Positions 24,058 through 32,223 of a stretch of DNA of 34,225 bases are shown here, piece after piece; position 1 is the first letter of the stretch; each line of letters begins with the position of its first letter. This stretch comes from Myxococcales bacterium. GTDB lineage: Bacteria > Myxococcota_A > Polyangia > Polyangiales > Polyangiaceae. Position numbers and translations under genes: made by a program. The stretch lies in contig JANXVA010000649.1 of the NCBI GenBank assembly GCA_025351875.1, positions 1 through 34,225 on the forward strand. Direction: 5' to 3'. The notes under the pieces were generated by a model, which did not search any database, had not been told where the DNA came from, and worked only from the letters and a program-made list of their open reading frames with translations.

Positions 24058-25698
24058 ATGCCGGTGACCGACGCGAACACCTCTGTCGAGCCCCCCGAGC
24101 CCGTGCCGGGCGCGCAGCGAGGCCTGAGCAGGCTCACCGACGGCCAGCTCGCCCTCGTCGCCTCCGGCGTGCTGCTCGTCCTGGGCGCATGGCCGCTCGC
24201 GCTCACCGACATCCCGCCGTACCAGGACTTGCCGAATCACCTCGCCACGGTGGTCGTCATCGAGAACGCAGCTCGCTATCCCGAGTTCGTCTTCAACGGG
24301 TTCTTCAAGACGAACGCCGCGTTCTTCGTCTGGCTCGTCTTCGTCGGGAAGCTGACCGGCCTCCACGTCGCCGCGCGCCTCTTTGCGTTGCTCGTCCTCG
24401 GCGCGAACGCCTTCGTATTCCCGCGCTTCGTGCTGGCCTTCACGGGCAGTCGGAAGCGCATGGTCGTGGCCAGTCTGCTCATGTGGCCGATGATCCACAA
24501 CTGGTTCGTCTCGACCGGCATGCTCGACTTCGCGCTGGCGATCCCGCTCTCGCTCGCGATGCTCGTCGCGGTCGAACGCCAGCGGCGTACACCGACCGTC
24601 GCCAACGGCTTGCTCGTCTCTGCGCTGGGGGCGCTGACCTGGTACGCGCACGTGTTTCCGCTGCTCGTCGTGCACATGCTGCTGGGGATCGATGCGATCG
24701 TGCGGGCCTTCCGGAAGGAGGCCATCACGACGCGTGCCGTCGTCCTGCCGATCCTCCCCGTGACCTTGCTCGTGCTCTCTTCGCTCTACAGCCAGCTGCT
24801 CGACAAGGTCGGCCCGATGAGCGGGTCGGTCGACTACACCACGATGCTGCCGGTGTGGGAGCTCGCGTACAACGCGTGGGCGGAGTGGATGTACGGGTTC
24901 TCGAAGCTCTCCGTGACGAGCATCGTCCCGTGTCTCGTGCTCGTCTGGATCGGCGCGTCCCGGCGCAGGGAGTCACCTCCGTTCTTCTCGAAGTACGCGG
25001 TGCTCTCGCTGACGCTGCTCTACTGCTTCTCGCCCTACATCGTGACCAACTGGTTCCACGTGAACTCGCGGCTCATCCCGTACATCTGGATGGGCCTCTT
25101 GCTTCGCGTCCCGGAGACACTGCCGCGCAAGCTCGTCGGCCTGCTCGGTCTCTCCGCGGTGCTCTACAGCGCGGGCATGGGCGCGGACTTCGTTCGACTC
25201 GATCGCGAGCGGCACGAGTTCACTGCGGGCATCCCGTTCGTGCCCGACGGCGCTCGGCTCTTGCCCCTCATCTTCCGGCACAAGGGGACGAGCGACAATA
25301 CGCGTAGCCTGCTCCACTACTGGGGCTACTACGTCACGGAGAAGCACACGTCCGCGCCGCTCCTCTTCGCGCACTCGCACTCGTTTCCGGTCATCTACAG
25401 CAAGCCGCCGCCGGTCCGGTTCAACCACCTCGTGCTCGAGGGCTTCGCGGCGAACGCGACCGACCCGACGAGCCTCTGCGTGCGCCTCCTCAAGGGCAAC
25501 GTCGTGGAGAACGACTGCGACGCGGCGTTCCGCGCGATGTGGGGCGGCTTCTGGGCCGAGGCCACGCCGCTCTATGACCACGTTCTCGTGTGGGACGGCA
25601 CCCCGGAGGCGCGAGCCCTGATCCCGAGCGACTACATCCCCGTCTTCGAGCGCGATCGCCTCACCATCTACGAACGCATCCCGACCGCCGCCAGGTAG
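24058..25698 (+). CDS. Polytopic GT-C-like membrane protein, copy B
   Basis: 546 residues from the ATG at 24058; a TTG three bases earlier is also possible. About ten transmembrane segments, starting LALVASGVLLVLGAWPLAL. The first outer loop carries YQDLPNH with D57, matching FQDLPAH of the protein at 20485. The C-terminal 140 residues are soluble (HKGTSDNTRSLLHYWGYY, AHSHSFPVIYS). The layout matches GT-C glycosyltransferases; the specificity is not readable. It is 37 bases after the LtaS-like gene in the same direction, so the three probably form an operon. It ends at an inverted-repeat element facing the convergent transporter gene. Confidence 0.8.
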   Translation: MPVTDANTSVEPPEPVPGAQRGLSRLTDGQLALVASGVLLVLGAWPLALTDIPPYQDLPNHLATVVVIENAARYPEFVFNGFFKTNAAFFVWLVFVGKLTGLHVAARLFALLVLGANAFVFPRFVLAFTGSRKRMVVASLLMWPMIHNWFVSTGMLDFALAIPLSLAMLVAVERQRRTPTVANGLLVSALGALTWYAHVFPLLVVHMLLGIDAIVRAFRKEAITTRAVVLPILPVTLLVLSSLYSQLLDKVGPMSGSVDYTTMLPVWELAYNAWAEWMYGFSKLSVTSIVPCLVLVWIGASRRRESPPFFSKYAVLSLTLLYCFSPYIVTNWFHVNSRLIPYIWMGLLLRVPETLPRKLVGLLGLSAVLYSAGMGADFVRLDRERHEFTAGIPFVPDGARLLPLIFRHKGTSDNTRSLLHYWGYYVTEKHTSAPLLFAHSHSFPVIYSKPPPVRFNHLVLEGFAANATDPTSLCVRLLKGNVVENDCDAAFRAMWGGFWAEATPLYDHVLVWDGTPEARALIPSDYIPVFERDRLTIYERIPTAAR

Positions 25699-25708
25699 GA
25701 AACGAGAC

Positions 25709-25782
25709 GAGATCACACGGAGGCTCGTCGGGATGGAGGCCGGACCCAGCCACAAACGCTCCGAGCCTCCGTGTGAAATCTC
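25709..25782. terminator. Inverted repeat between convergent genes; repeat-element copy 2
   Basis: The left arm gagatcacacggaggctcg (25709-25727, with the last base of the match at 25726) pairs with cgagcctccgtgtgaaatctc's complement region at 25762-25782, around a loop of about 35 bases. It fills the 93-base gap between the stops at 25698 (+) and 25792 (-), as expected for a bidirectional terminator. Arm sequences match those of the palindrome at 6135-6180, including the gatctcgt and aaatctcgg extensions. Confidence 0.7.
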
Positions 25783-25791
25783 GGAACGCGC

Positions 25792-28446
25792 CTACGCCTT
25801 CGTGGGCGCGGGCTTTGGCTTGATCACGTGGAGGAGGGCAGGGAGGACGATGATGGCGCAGAGGAGCGTCGTGATTTCGCCGCACACCGCGAGGCGCCCA
25901 AACGACTCGAGGGCCTGGTTGTCCGCGACCAGGAGCGAGCCGTAGCCGACCGTCGTAGTGAAGCTGCACAGCATGACCGCGCCGCCGACGCGCTTCACAG
26001 CGCCGCTGATGTCGCCGCCGAGGAGACGCGAGCGATCGAAGATGTTGAACGGATACTCGGTGCCGATGCCGAACGTGATGGGCAAGGCCACGAAGTTGAG
26101 AAAATTCAGGCGGAGGTCGGCCAGCGCCGCGATCCCGACCATCCAGATGACGCCCATCAAGAGCGCCGCGAGAACTGCGGCGGCGCCGCGTTTGCTGTGG
26201 GTGGCGATGAGCACGACGACGATGACGGCGCCGAACGAGGCTCCGGTCGCCAGCGGCGCGTCGCGTGTCATCGAGCGAATGAGCTCCGCGTAGCGCGTCG
26301 AACCGCTCGCGGTGTGTACGAGCGTCCCGTCCGGCAAGATGATGTTGTCCGTCGTCTTGGCGATGCGGAGGACCGTGCGTCCGTTGCTGAAGCCGATGTC
26401 GTGCCGGAACTGCACGTACATGAGCGTGCCAATCGTCCCGTTGATCTCCTCGAACTTGCGCCGCAGGATGAGTGGGAGGTCCTTGCCGCCGAGCGCCGCG
26501 AGCGTCTCCGGGGGCCTCAGCTCCTCGAGCTTCGCGCGCTCCTCGGGCTCCATGTCGAAGAGGACGCGCTCGGTGAGGCGGCCCCGGATGCGGTCGAGGA
26601 CCTCGAGCTTCTGCGCCTGCAACCTGGCGTCTCCGGGGAGGAGGTTCTCGACGGTGGTGACGTCGACGATGAGCTTCCCCTCGGGATCCTTCGCGTCGTT
26701 TGCGAAGATCTGGGCCTTGACCGCAGAGGTCTGGCCGGGGTGGTCGACGAGGATGCGCGCGCCCGCGATGTTCAGCTTTCGGCCGAAGATCTTGTCGGCG
26801 TTCGAGGACCACTCGTTCGCGCCGCCGGTCTGGCGCGTCCCCTTCGAGCCGAGTTTGTCGAAGTGATACTCCCACGGGTCCCTCACGTAGCCCGGGATCT
26901 TGTACGAGAGCGCGAGGGTGACGAGGGTGGCCACCGCGAGAATCGGCCAGCGATAGCGCTGGGTGAAGCGCGCGAGGAAGCCAGTGACCCAGCCCTGGCT
27001 GTCGTCCTCGCGGATCTTCGGCAGCGGCTCGCGCATCCACGTGGGGAGCCTCGCCTGCGCCCGCTCGATGAGCGTGATGAGCGCCGGGACGAGGGGGATC
27101 ATCCAGAGCCAGACGAACAGCATACCGACGAAGCCGATCGTTCCGAACTGGCTGAAGCCGCGCGAGCGCGTGATCGTGAGCGAGCCGTAGGCGATCGCCG
27201 CGACGCTCGCGCCGAGCAGCTCGGCCCGCAGCGAGTTCCAGACGGCGTTGTGACGCGCCTCCTCCGGCTCCTGACCGCGCGCGCGGAACTCGCGGTAGCG
27301 GGAGAGGAGCACGATCGGATAGTTGATCCCGTTACCGAGGATGATCGCGCCGAGGAACGCGCCCGCGGTGTTGACGTAGCCGTACCTCCACATCGCGAAC
27401 GCGTACGCGGAGCCGACGCCGAGGAGGGCCGGCAAGGCGATCACGAAGATCGACCACGGCGAGCGGTAGTACCAGACGACGCCGGCGAGAATCAGGACGA
27501 GCGCGAGCGCCGAGGCCCAGACCGCCTCGCTGATGATCGACCGCTTCTCCTCGACCGCGTTCGGGATGTCTCCCGCGAGGCCGACCTTCATCTCGGGGTG
27601 GTAGCTCGAGGGGTTCTGGTCCTTGACGATCTGCTTCACGCGGTCGTGGAGGATGTCGCTCGAATGCTCGCCCGTTCCGGTCGTCAGCGTGATGATCCGG
27701 AGCGCGGCGAGCGTGCCGTCATCGGTCTCGAAGTAGCCGCGCGGGAAGTCGTCGTGCTTCGAGGCGTCCGCCTTCCAGCGCGAGCGGAACTCATCCATGC
27801 CGAGCGCGGACTTCTTCTCGGGGTTGACCGGCTTTCCGTCCTTACCGAGGGCCGGCGCGCCGGCATCGGGCGGCGCGCCGCCATCGACGCCCTGCTTGGA
27901 TGCCGGCGGCGGATCGTCACCGATCAAGTCGTCGACCATGCCGCTCTTGATGGCGATCTGTCGGTCGAGCGTGCGGTCGGCGTCCTCGAGATCCTTGAGG
28001 TCCGCGTAGAGCCACTTGTTGTCTTCGTAGAACTTGTGGACGTCCTTCGTCCCGTGCTCGATGTAGCTGATGACCCTCGGTCCGCAGGCTTCGGTGCACG
28101 CGGCGTTCTCACCGCACTGCTTCACGCAGGTCTCGTGCTCGGCCGCCATCGAGGCGAGCCTCGTGTAGACGTCGTCGACGTATCTCTCGTTCGCGGTCCG
28201 ATCCGGCGACTTGACGACGACGATGAGGCTCGCGCCTCCGCCGACGCGACCGAGCTGGCGCTCGTAGGCCTGATAGCCCGGGGTATCCTTCGGGACGAGG
28301 TCGAGAAAATCGGTGTGGGCCTCGAGGTGCGAGCCGTACCACCAGCAAGCGCCACCCATGAGGAGCGCCACCGCGAGAACGAGCCAAGGCCGGCGGTTCG
28401 CGAGGTTGACGATGGCGGTGAAGGCAGCTCGGACACGCTCAGACAT
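25792..28446 (-). CDS. RND/MMPL-family membrane transporter
   Basis: 884 residues from the ATG at 28446, which overlaps the upstream stop by 8 bases (ATGTCTGA). The architecture is classic RND: TM1 (RPWLVLAVALLMGGACWWYG), a large outer loop, a TM2-6 block with GNGINYPIVLLSRYR, a second loop after residue ~540, then a second block with FGIGTEYPFNIFDRSR. It is half the length of a tripartite RND pump doubled up with no partner genes nearby, closer to MMPL/HpnN-type lipid exporters. The first outer loop has a four-Cys cluster (C107, C111, C117, C121) with spacing CX3CX5CX3C. Coupled to the phosphotransferase gene, it may export or flip the lipid product; this is an inference. Confidence 0.9.
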   Translation of the reverse strand: MSERVRAAFTAIVNLANRRPWLVLAVALLMGGACWWYGSHLEAHTDFLDLVPKDTPGYQAYERQLGRVGGGASLIVVVKSPDRTANERYVDDVYTRLASMAAEHETCVKQCGENAACTEACGPRVISYIEHGTKDVHKFYEDNKWLYADLKDLEDADRTLDRQIAIKSGMVDDLIGDDPPPASKQGVDGGAPPDAGAPALGKDGKPVNPEKKSALGMDEFRSRWKADASKHDDFPRGYFETDDGTLAALRIITLTTGTGEHSSDILHDRVKQIVKDQNPSSYHPEMKVGLAGDIPNAVEEKRSIISEAVWASALALVLILAGVVWYYRSPWSIFVIALPALLGVGSAYAFAMWRYGYVNTAGAFLGAIILGNGINYPIVLLSRYREFRARGQEPEEARHNAVWNSLRAELLGASVAAIAYGSLTITRSRGFSQFGTIGFVGMLFVWLWMIPLVPALITLIERAQARLPTWMREPLPKIREDDSQGWVTGFLARFTQRYRWPILAVATLVTLALSYKIPGYVRDPWEYHFDKLGSKGTRQTGGANEWSSNADKIFGRKLNIAGARILVDHPGQTSAVKAQIFANDAKDPEGKLIVDVTTVENLLPGDARLQAQKLEVLDRIRGRLTERVLFDMEPEERAKLEELRPPETLAALGGKDLPLILRRKFEEINGTIGTLMYVQFRHDIGFSNGRTVLRIAKTTDNIILPDGTLVHTASGSTRYAELIRSMTRDAPLATGASFGAVIVVVLIATHSKRGAAAVLAALLMGVIWMVGIAALADLRLNFLNFVALPITFGIGTEYPFNIFDRSRLLGGDISGAVKRVGGAVMLCSFTTTVGYGSLLVADNQALESFGRLAVCGEITTLLCAIIVLPALLHVIKPKPAPTKA

Positions 28447-30922
28447 GGGGCAGGGCCTCATCGAGAAGGGAACGGGGCGCCCGCACGATCGCGTAGGCGA
28501 CGGCGACCATGAGGAGCGCAAGAAGGACGTGAGGGAGCTCGCTCGTCACCCAGACGGGTGTCCAGAAGGACCCTCGTGAGGCCTCGAGCGAGCCGACGAG
28601 CACCGTCGCGCGGAGTGCGTAGAGCGCGACGAGACTGCGGAGAGCGAGCAGGCGCATGGATCGAGGGAGCGGAAGGAGGACTCCGAACGAGAGAAAGCCT
28701 CTGACCACCGCATATTTGTACACCAAGGCGAGGACGATGCGGGGCATCGAGACGCCGGGATCGCGAAAGGTTCCGGCCGCGAAGTCGAGGTGCATGAAGT
28801 GGAGCCCCATCTGGATGCCCGCGAGCTGGACGAACCCCCACGCAAAGATGAAGGACACGATGCTGAGTGTCAGGACTCGCGACGATGTCTCGCTGGCGGG
28901 AGTGCCGCGGTCTGGTTCGGCGAGCTGCTTGCCGACGGCGTCACCGAATGCGACGGCCACCATGTAGCTGGCGAGGAAGAAGGGGACCTCGAGGTCGCGC
29001 GAGACCCACGCATACGAGCCGAAGCCGAGCAGCTCAGCCAGTGCGCGCTCTCTTCGGTAGAGCGCGACTGCAGCGAGCACGGCGACCACGCCCCAGCCGA
29101 CGAGGCAGACCCACGCGGGCGCGCTCCGGCGCATGAGGAGGGACAGCGTCGCGACCGACACGCCGGCCACGGTCCGGAAGAGCGGAGACTCGAGGCGCAG
29201 GTGGCGGACTACGGCGAACACGAGCAGGCTGCCGAGCGCGATCGCAAGCAGGAGACGCGGCGCCGCGAGGAGCCACGCGGGCGAGAAGTTCCCGGCGTCG
29301 ACGCACACCACCGAGACGCCGAGGAGCAGCGGCCCGTAGAGCGCGATGCGTGACGCCGTCGAGCTCGACCACGCCCACGGGAACCCCTTGCTGGTCGGGA
29401 CGCCGCGCGTCAGCGCGAAGCCGACGAGGACGGCCGACAGGAGGTACGCCTCGGTGAGGGCCGAGTGTGTCTCGGTCAGGACGAGCACGCCGGGGAAGAG
29501 CACCGGTGCGAGCACCGAGGCGCGCTCGAGGATCCTGCTCGTGGGGATCGGCACGAGGATCCAGAGCAGGAGGGGTGCGTTGAAGAGCACGTAGAGCGTG
29601 ACGCGCGCCGGTGTGAGCCACGCGCCGGGCAGCTTCTCGAGAGAGGCGGTCACGAACACGCTCGTGACGAGCGCGACGCCGAACGCGATGCCTCCTCCGA
29701 GGACCTGTCGGGCTGGCATCGTGCGGTAGAAGAGGACGAACCCGAGCAGCGCAGTGAGCGCGGTCGCGAAGAGCGAGAGCGTGAAGCCGCTTCGCTGCGA
29801 CGCCGCCTCGGCCTCGCTGGTGCGAGTGTCGAGCGCGCGAGCGATCGGCAACGCGGCGGCAACGCGACTCGGCGCTCCGCGACTCGCTTCACACGCCGGC
29901 GCGAGGCGAGGGTCGTTGGCGGGCTCGCCGAGCGTACGCGCGAGGTCCTGGACGTTCCTGCATGCCATCGCCGCGCGCGTGTCGTCGCTCACATCGAGCC
30001 AGGAGACGAGCGGCTGTCCTCGCGAGTGACGCGGCGTCGCGATGCCGAGGAGCGCCGTCATCGTCGGCGCGAGATCGATGTCGTCGACGCGCGGAAGGGA
30101 GCGAGGCCCGGCGATGATGCCCGGCCCATACGCGAGCATGAAGGTGCGCCGCTGCTCCTCCGTGTCCGAGCCGTGGATGCCGGACATCGTCGCACCGTGG
30201 TCTCCGAGCACGATCACCGTCGTGTCGTGCGCGAAGCGGCCGAGAAAGGTCGCGAGGAGCGCGTCGAAGCTCGCGATGTAGGTCTCGTAGACCGGGCTCG
30301 CGATCCCGTACCCGTGCGCCATGTGGTCGGGCGTCGCGAAATGATAGACCGCGACGTCGACGGTCGGCTGGATGGCCTGAAGCGCGGCTGCCTCGAGGAA
30401 GCGCGCCTCGTCGTCGCCGACGCCGACCGCGAGCTGATGCGGATCCTCGGCGCGCGTGACGTCCCAGGCGCTCGGGTAGAGACCCGTCCATACAGGGTCA
30501 CCCACGGTCCCGGTCCGTAGCCGCGCGGCGCGAGCGATCGTGAAGAGATCCTCGAAGAGGGTCGGGAGGCTCGTCTCGTTACGGATGGCCTGATCGATCC
30601 CCGCATGGCCTCCGGTGCCGAAGACGAGCGCGGCCGAGGCCGTCATCGAGATGGGCTCTGCCCACAGCTCGGAGCCGGCGCTCGACCGGAAGCGCTCGGC
30701 GAGCTGCGGCATCCGCCGGCCGTCGGTCGCGACGTCGAAGCGGAGGCCGTCGAGCAGGACGAAGGCCAGCCGTTGGGTGAGTGGCGGACCGAGCGCCGCG
30801 CGCGCAGGGAGCCCGGCAGAGGGGGCCTCGGGGGTAACGACCCGCATGACCATCGCCGCGATGCCAACCACCAGGACGACCGCCAGGAGAAGCACAAGGG
30901 AGCCGAGGCGGCTCGAACGCAT
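28439..30922 (-). CDS. GPI ethanolamine-phosphate-transferase-like polytopic protein (PIG-N/O/G type)
   Basis: 827 residues. TM1 is at about 8-28. An alkaline-phosphatase-fold domain (about 50-340) faces outward: LLDGLRFD (D58), nucleophile candidate T94 (EPISMTAS), a TG-x4-ID block, HFATPDHMAHGYG (D199, H203), and LGDHGATMSGIHG (D241, H242, H250). A RVDDIDLAPTMTALLG segment and RHSRGQPL follow. The C-terminal ~440 residues are packed with about a dozen transmembrane helices. The order of motifs and the large polytopic tail match eukaryotic GPI ethanolamine-phosphate transferases rather than bacterial EptA or LtaS, which carry their helices at the N-terminus. Those enzymes move phosphoethanolamine from a phospholipid onto mannose of a GPI lipid. 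The acceptor here is unknown. The gene is coupled to the RND gene. Confidence 0.85.
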   Translation of the reverse strand: MRSSRLGSLVLLLAVVLVVGIAAMVMRVVTPEAPSAGLPARAALGPPLTQRLAFVLLDGLRFDVATDGRRMPQLAERFRSSAGSELWAEPISMTASAALVFGTGGHAGIDQAIRNETSLPTLFEDLFTIARAARLRTGTVGDPVWTGLYPSAWDVTRAEDPHQLAVGVGDDEARFLEAAALQAIQPTVDVAVYHFATPDHMAHGYGIASPVYETYIASFDALLATFLGRFAHDTTVIVLGDHGATMSGIHGSDTEEQRRTFMLAYGPGIIAGPRSLPRVDDIDLAPTMTALLGIATPRHSRGQPLVSWLDVSDDTRAAMACRNVQDLARTLGEPANDPRLAPACEASRGAPSRVAAALPIARALDTRTSEAEAASQRSGFTLSLFATALTALLGFVLFYRTMPARQVLGGGIAFGVALVTSVFVTASLEKLPGAWLTPARVTLYVLFNAPLLLWILVPIPTSRILERASVLAPVLFPGVLVLTETHSALTEAYLLSAVLVGFALTRGVPTSKGFPWAWSSSTASRIALYGPLLLGVSVVCVDAGNFSPAWLLAAPRLLLAIALGSLLVFAVVRHLRLESPLFRTVAGVSVATLSLLMRRSAPAWVCLVGWGVVAVLAAVALYRRERALAELLGFGSYAWVSRDLEVPFFLASYMVAVAFGDAVGKQLAEPDRGTPASETSSRVLTLSIVSFIFAWGFVQLAGIQMGLHFMHLDFAAGTFRDPGVSMPRIVLALVYKYAVVRGFLSFGVLLPLPRSMRLLALRSLVALYALRATVLVGSLEASRGSFWTPVWVTSELPHVLLALLMVAVAYAIVRAPRSLLDEALPHV

Positions 30923-31027
30923 CGCGCGCAGGCTACCACACGAGGGTGGCCTCCGCCGGACCCGTGGACCGCGGGAAAGCCTCTGCGCGACCTTCGGGAG
31001 CGCGCGGGGTGTGATTCACAACCCGAT

Positions 31028-31055
31028 TTGACAGGCGTGGTCGCGTTGCGATAGT
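31028..31055 (+). promoter_or_regulatory. Candidate sigma-70-type promoter for the GT4 operon
   Basis: A perfect -35 TTGACA (31028-31033), a 16-base spacer and GATAGT (31050-31055, four of six consensus bases). The expected transcript start lies at about 31061-31063, only a few bases before the TTG at 31066. The region lies between divergent genes (30922 minus, 31066 plus). Confidence 0.5.
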
Positions 31056-31065
31056 TGACCCTGTT

Positions 31066-32223
31066 TTGGCGCAATCGACACGGAGCGGAGAGGCTAAAAA
31101 GGCGGGCCTTCGCGTCGTTCACGTCGTCGTCGCCGGGGATATCGGCGGCGCGGAGCGGCTGCTCGTCGACCTCGCCTCGCGGCCCGAGGAGAGCGGCGCC
31201 GAGCACGTCGTAGCGCTCTTCACTCCGAACCGCGCGCTCGCCGCGATGTTCGAGCGCGCCGGCCTCACGATCCGCGACCGCGGCCCGGTGCTGGAGAACC
31301 CCGTCGCGTACCTCTGGCGCTCCTTGGGCCCGAGCGACGTCGCGTGGCTTGCGGGTGTCCTGCGGGAGGAGCGCGCCGACGTGGCTCACCTCCATACGTT
31401 CGCCTCGCACGTGCTGGGGACTCGCGCGGCGCGGCGGGCGGGCGTCCCGACGCTTCGCACCGAGCACCACGTCCAGTACTTCGTCGACCCGAGCACGAAG
31501 TCCTTCACGCTCTGGTCGCTGGCTCGTGTCGACCGGAGCGTGGCGATCAGCCAGTACGTGGCGGACTGGGTGCGGCGGGCGGTGCCGGCGGTCGCCGCCA
31601 AGCAGCGCGTGGTGCTGAACGGCGTCGACGCCGACTACTTCTCTCCGCGACCTCGGAGCGCCGAGGCCGCCGCGCGCCCGTTCACGTTCGTGGTCGTGTG
31701 CCGGCTCGAGCCGTGGAAGGGCATCGACCTCGTCGTCGAGGCCGCGGCGATGGCGTCGGGCTTCGACGTCGAGATCGTCGGCGACGGCAGCGAGAAGCCG
31801 CGCCTCGCCCGCATGATCCAGGAGAAGGGGCTAGGCGACCGCGTGCGCGTCCTCGGGTACCTCGCCGATCCGCGTTCGTCCATCGCCGATGCCGACGCGT
31901 TCGTGAGCGCTTCTCGTGATGAGCCGCTCGGCCTCGCCGTGCTCGAAGCTCTCGCGATGGAGCGCCCGGTGGTCGGCTTCGCCGGCGGCGGCATCCCGGA
32001 GATCGTCCAGGACGGCAGGACGGGCTGGCTCGTCCACGAGCGGACCGCCGAGCTCCTCTCGCGAACCATGGCCGACGCAGCGAGCGACCGCGAGCGCGCC
32101 CGACGCTTCGGCATCGCTGGCCGGGCGTTCGTCGACGGTCACTGCCGGATCGAATCGATGTGCCGAGGCTACCGGGCCGTCTACGAGGAGCTCGCGCAGG
32201 CCAAGGCGCCGCGGGAGCCATGA
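31066..32223 (+). CDS. GT4-family (GT-B fold) glycosyltransferase
   Basis: 385 residues. The only in-frame start ahead of the first strand is the TTG at 31066; no ATG or GTG is available and no ribosome site precedes it, which fits a leaderless message. The N-domain starts RVVHVVVAGDIGGAERLL. The C-domain has the nucleotide-sugar site: R213 and K218 (VCRLEPWKG) and the E-x7-E motif E286/E294 (EPLGLAVLE), then GGGIPEIV. There are no membrane helices, so it acts at the cytoplasmic face on an NDP-sugar, probably extending a lipid-linked or cell-surface glycan. The ATGA overlap with the next gene indicates coupling. Confidence 0.9.
   Translation: MAQSTRSGEAKKAGLRVVHVVVAGDIGGAERLLVDLASRPEESGAEHVVALFTPNRALAAMFERAGLTIRDRGPVLENPVAYLWRSLGPSDVAWLAGVLREERADVAHLHTFASHVLGTRAARRAGVPTLRTEHHVQYFVDPSTKSFTLWSLARVDRSVAISQYVADWVRRAVPAVAAKQRVVLNGVDADYFSPRPRSAEAAARPFTFVVVCRLEPWKGIDLVVEAAAMASGFDVEIVGDGSEKPRLARMIQEKGLGDRVRVLGYLADPRSSIADADAFVSASRDEPLGLAVLEALAMERPVVGFAGGGIPEIVQDGRTGWLVHERTAELLSRTMADAASDRERARRFGIAGRAFVDGHCRIESMCRGYRAVYEELAQAKAPREP

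Noticed and set aside
25828-28512. 894-codon plus-strand ORF opposite the RND gene
   Set aside because: Mirror of the RND coding frame, charged and low complexity without any domain; the minus strand has clear RND helices and motifs.
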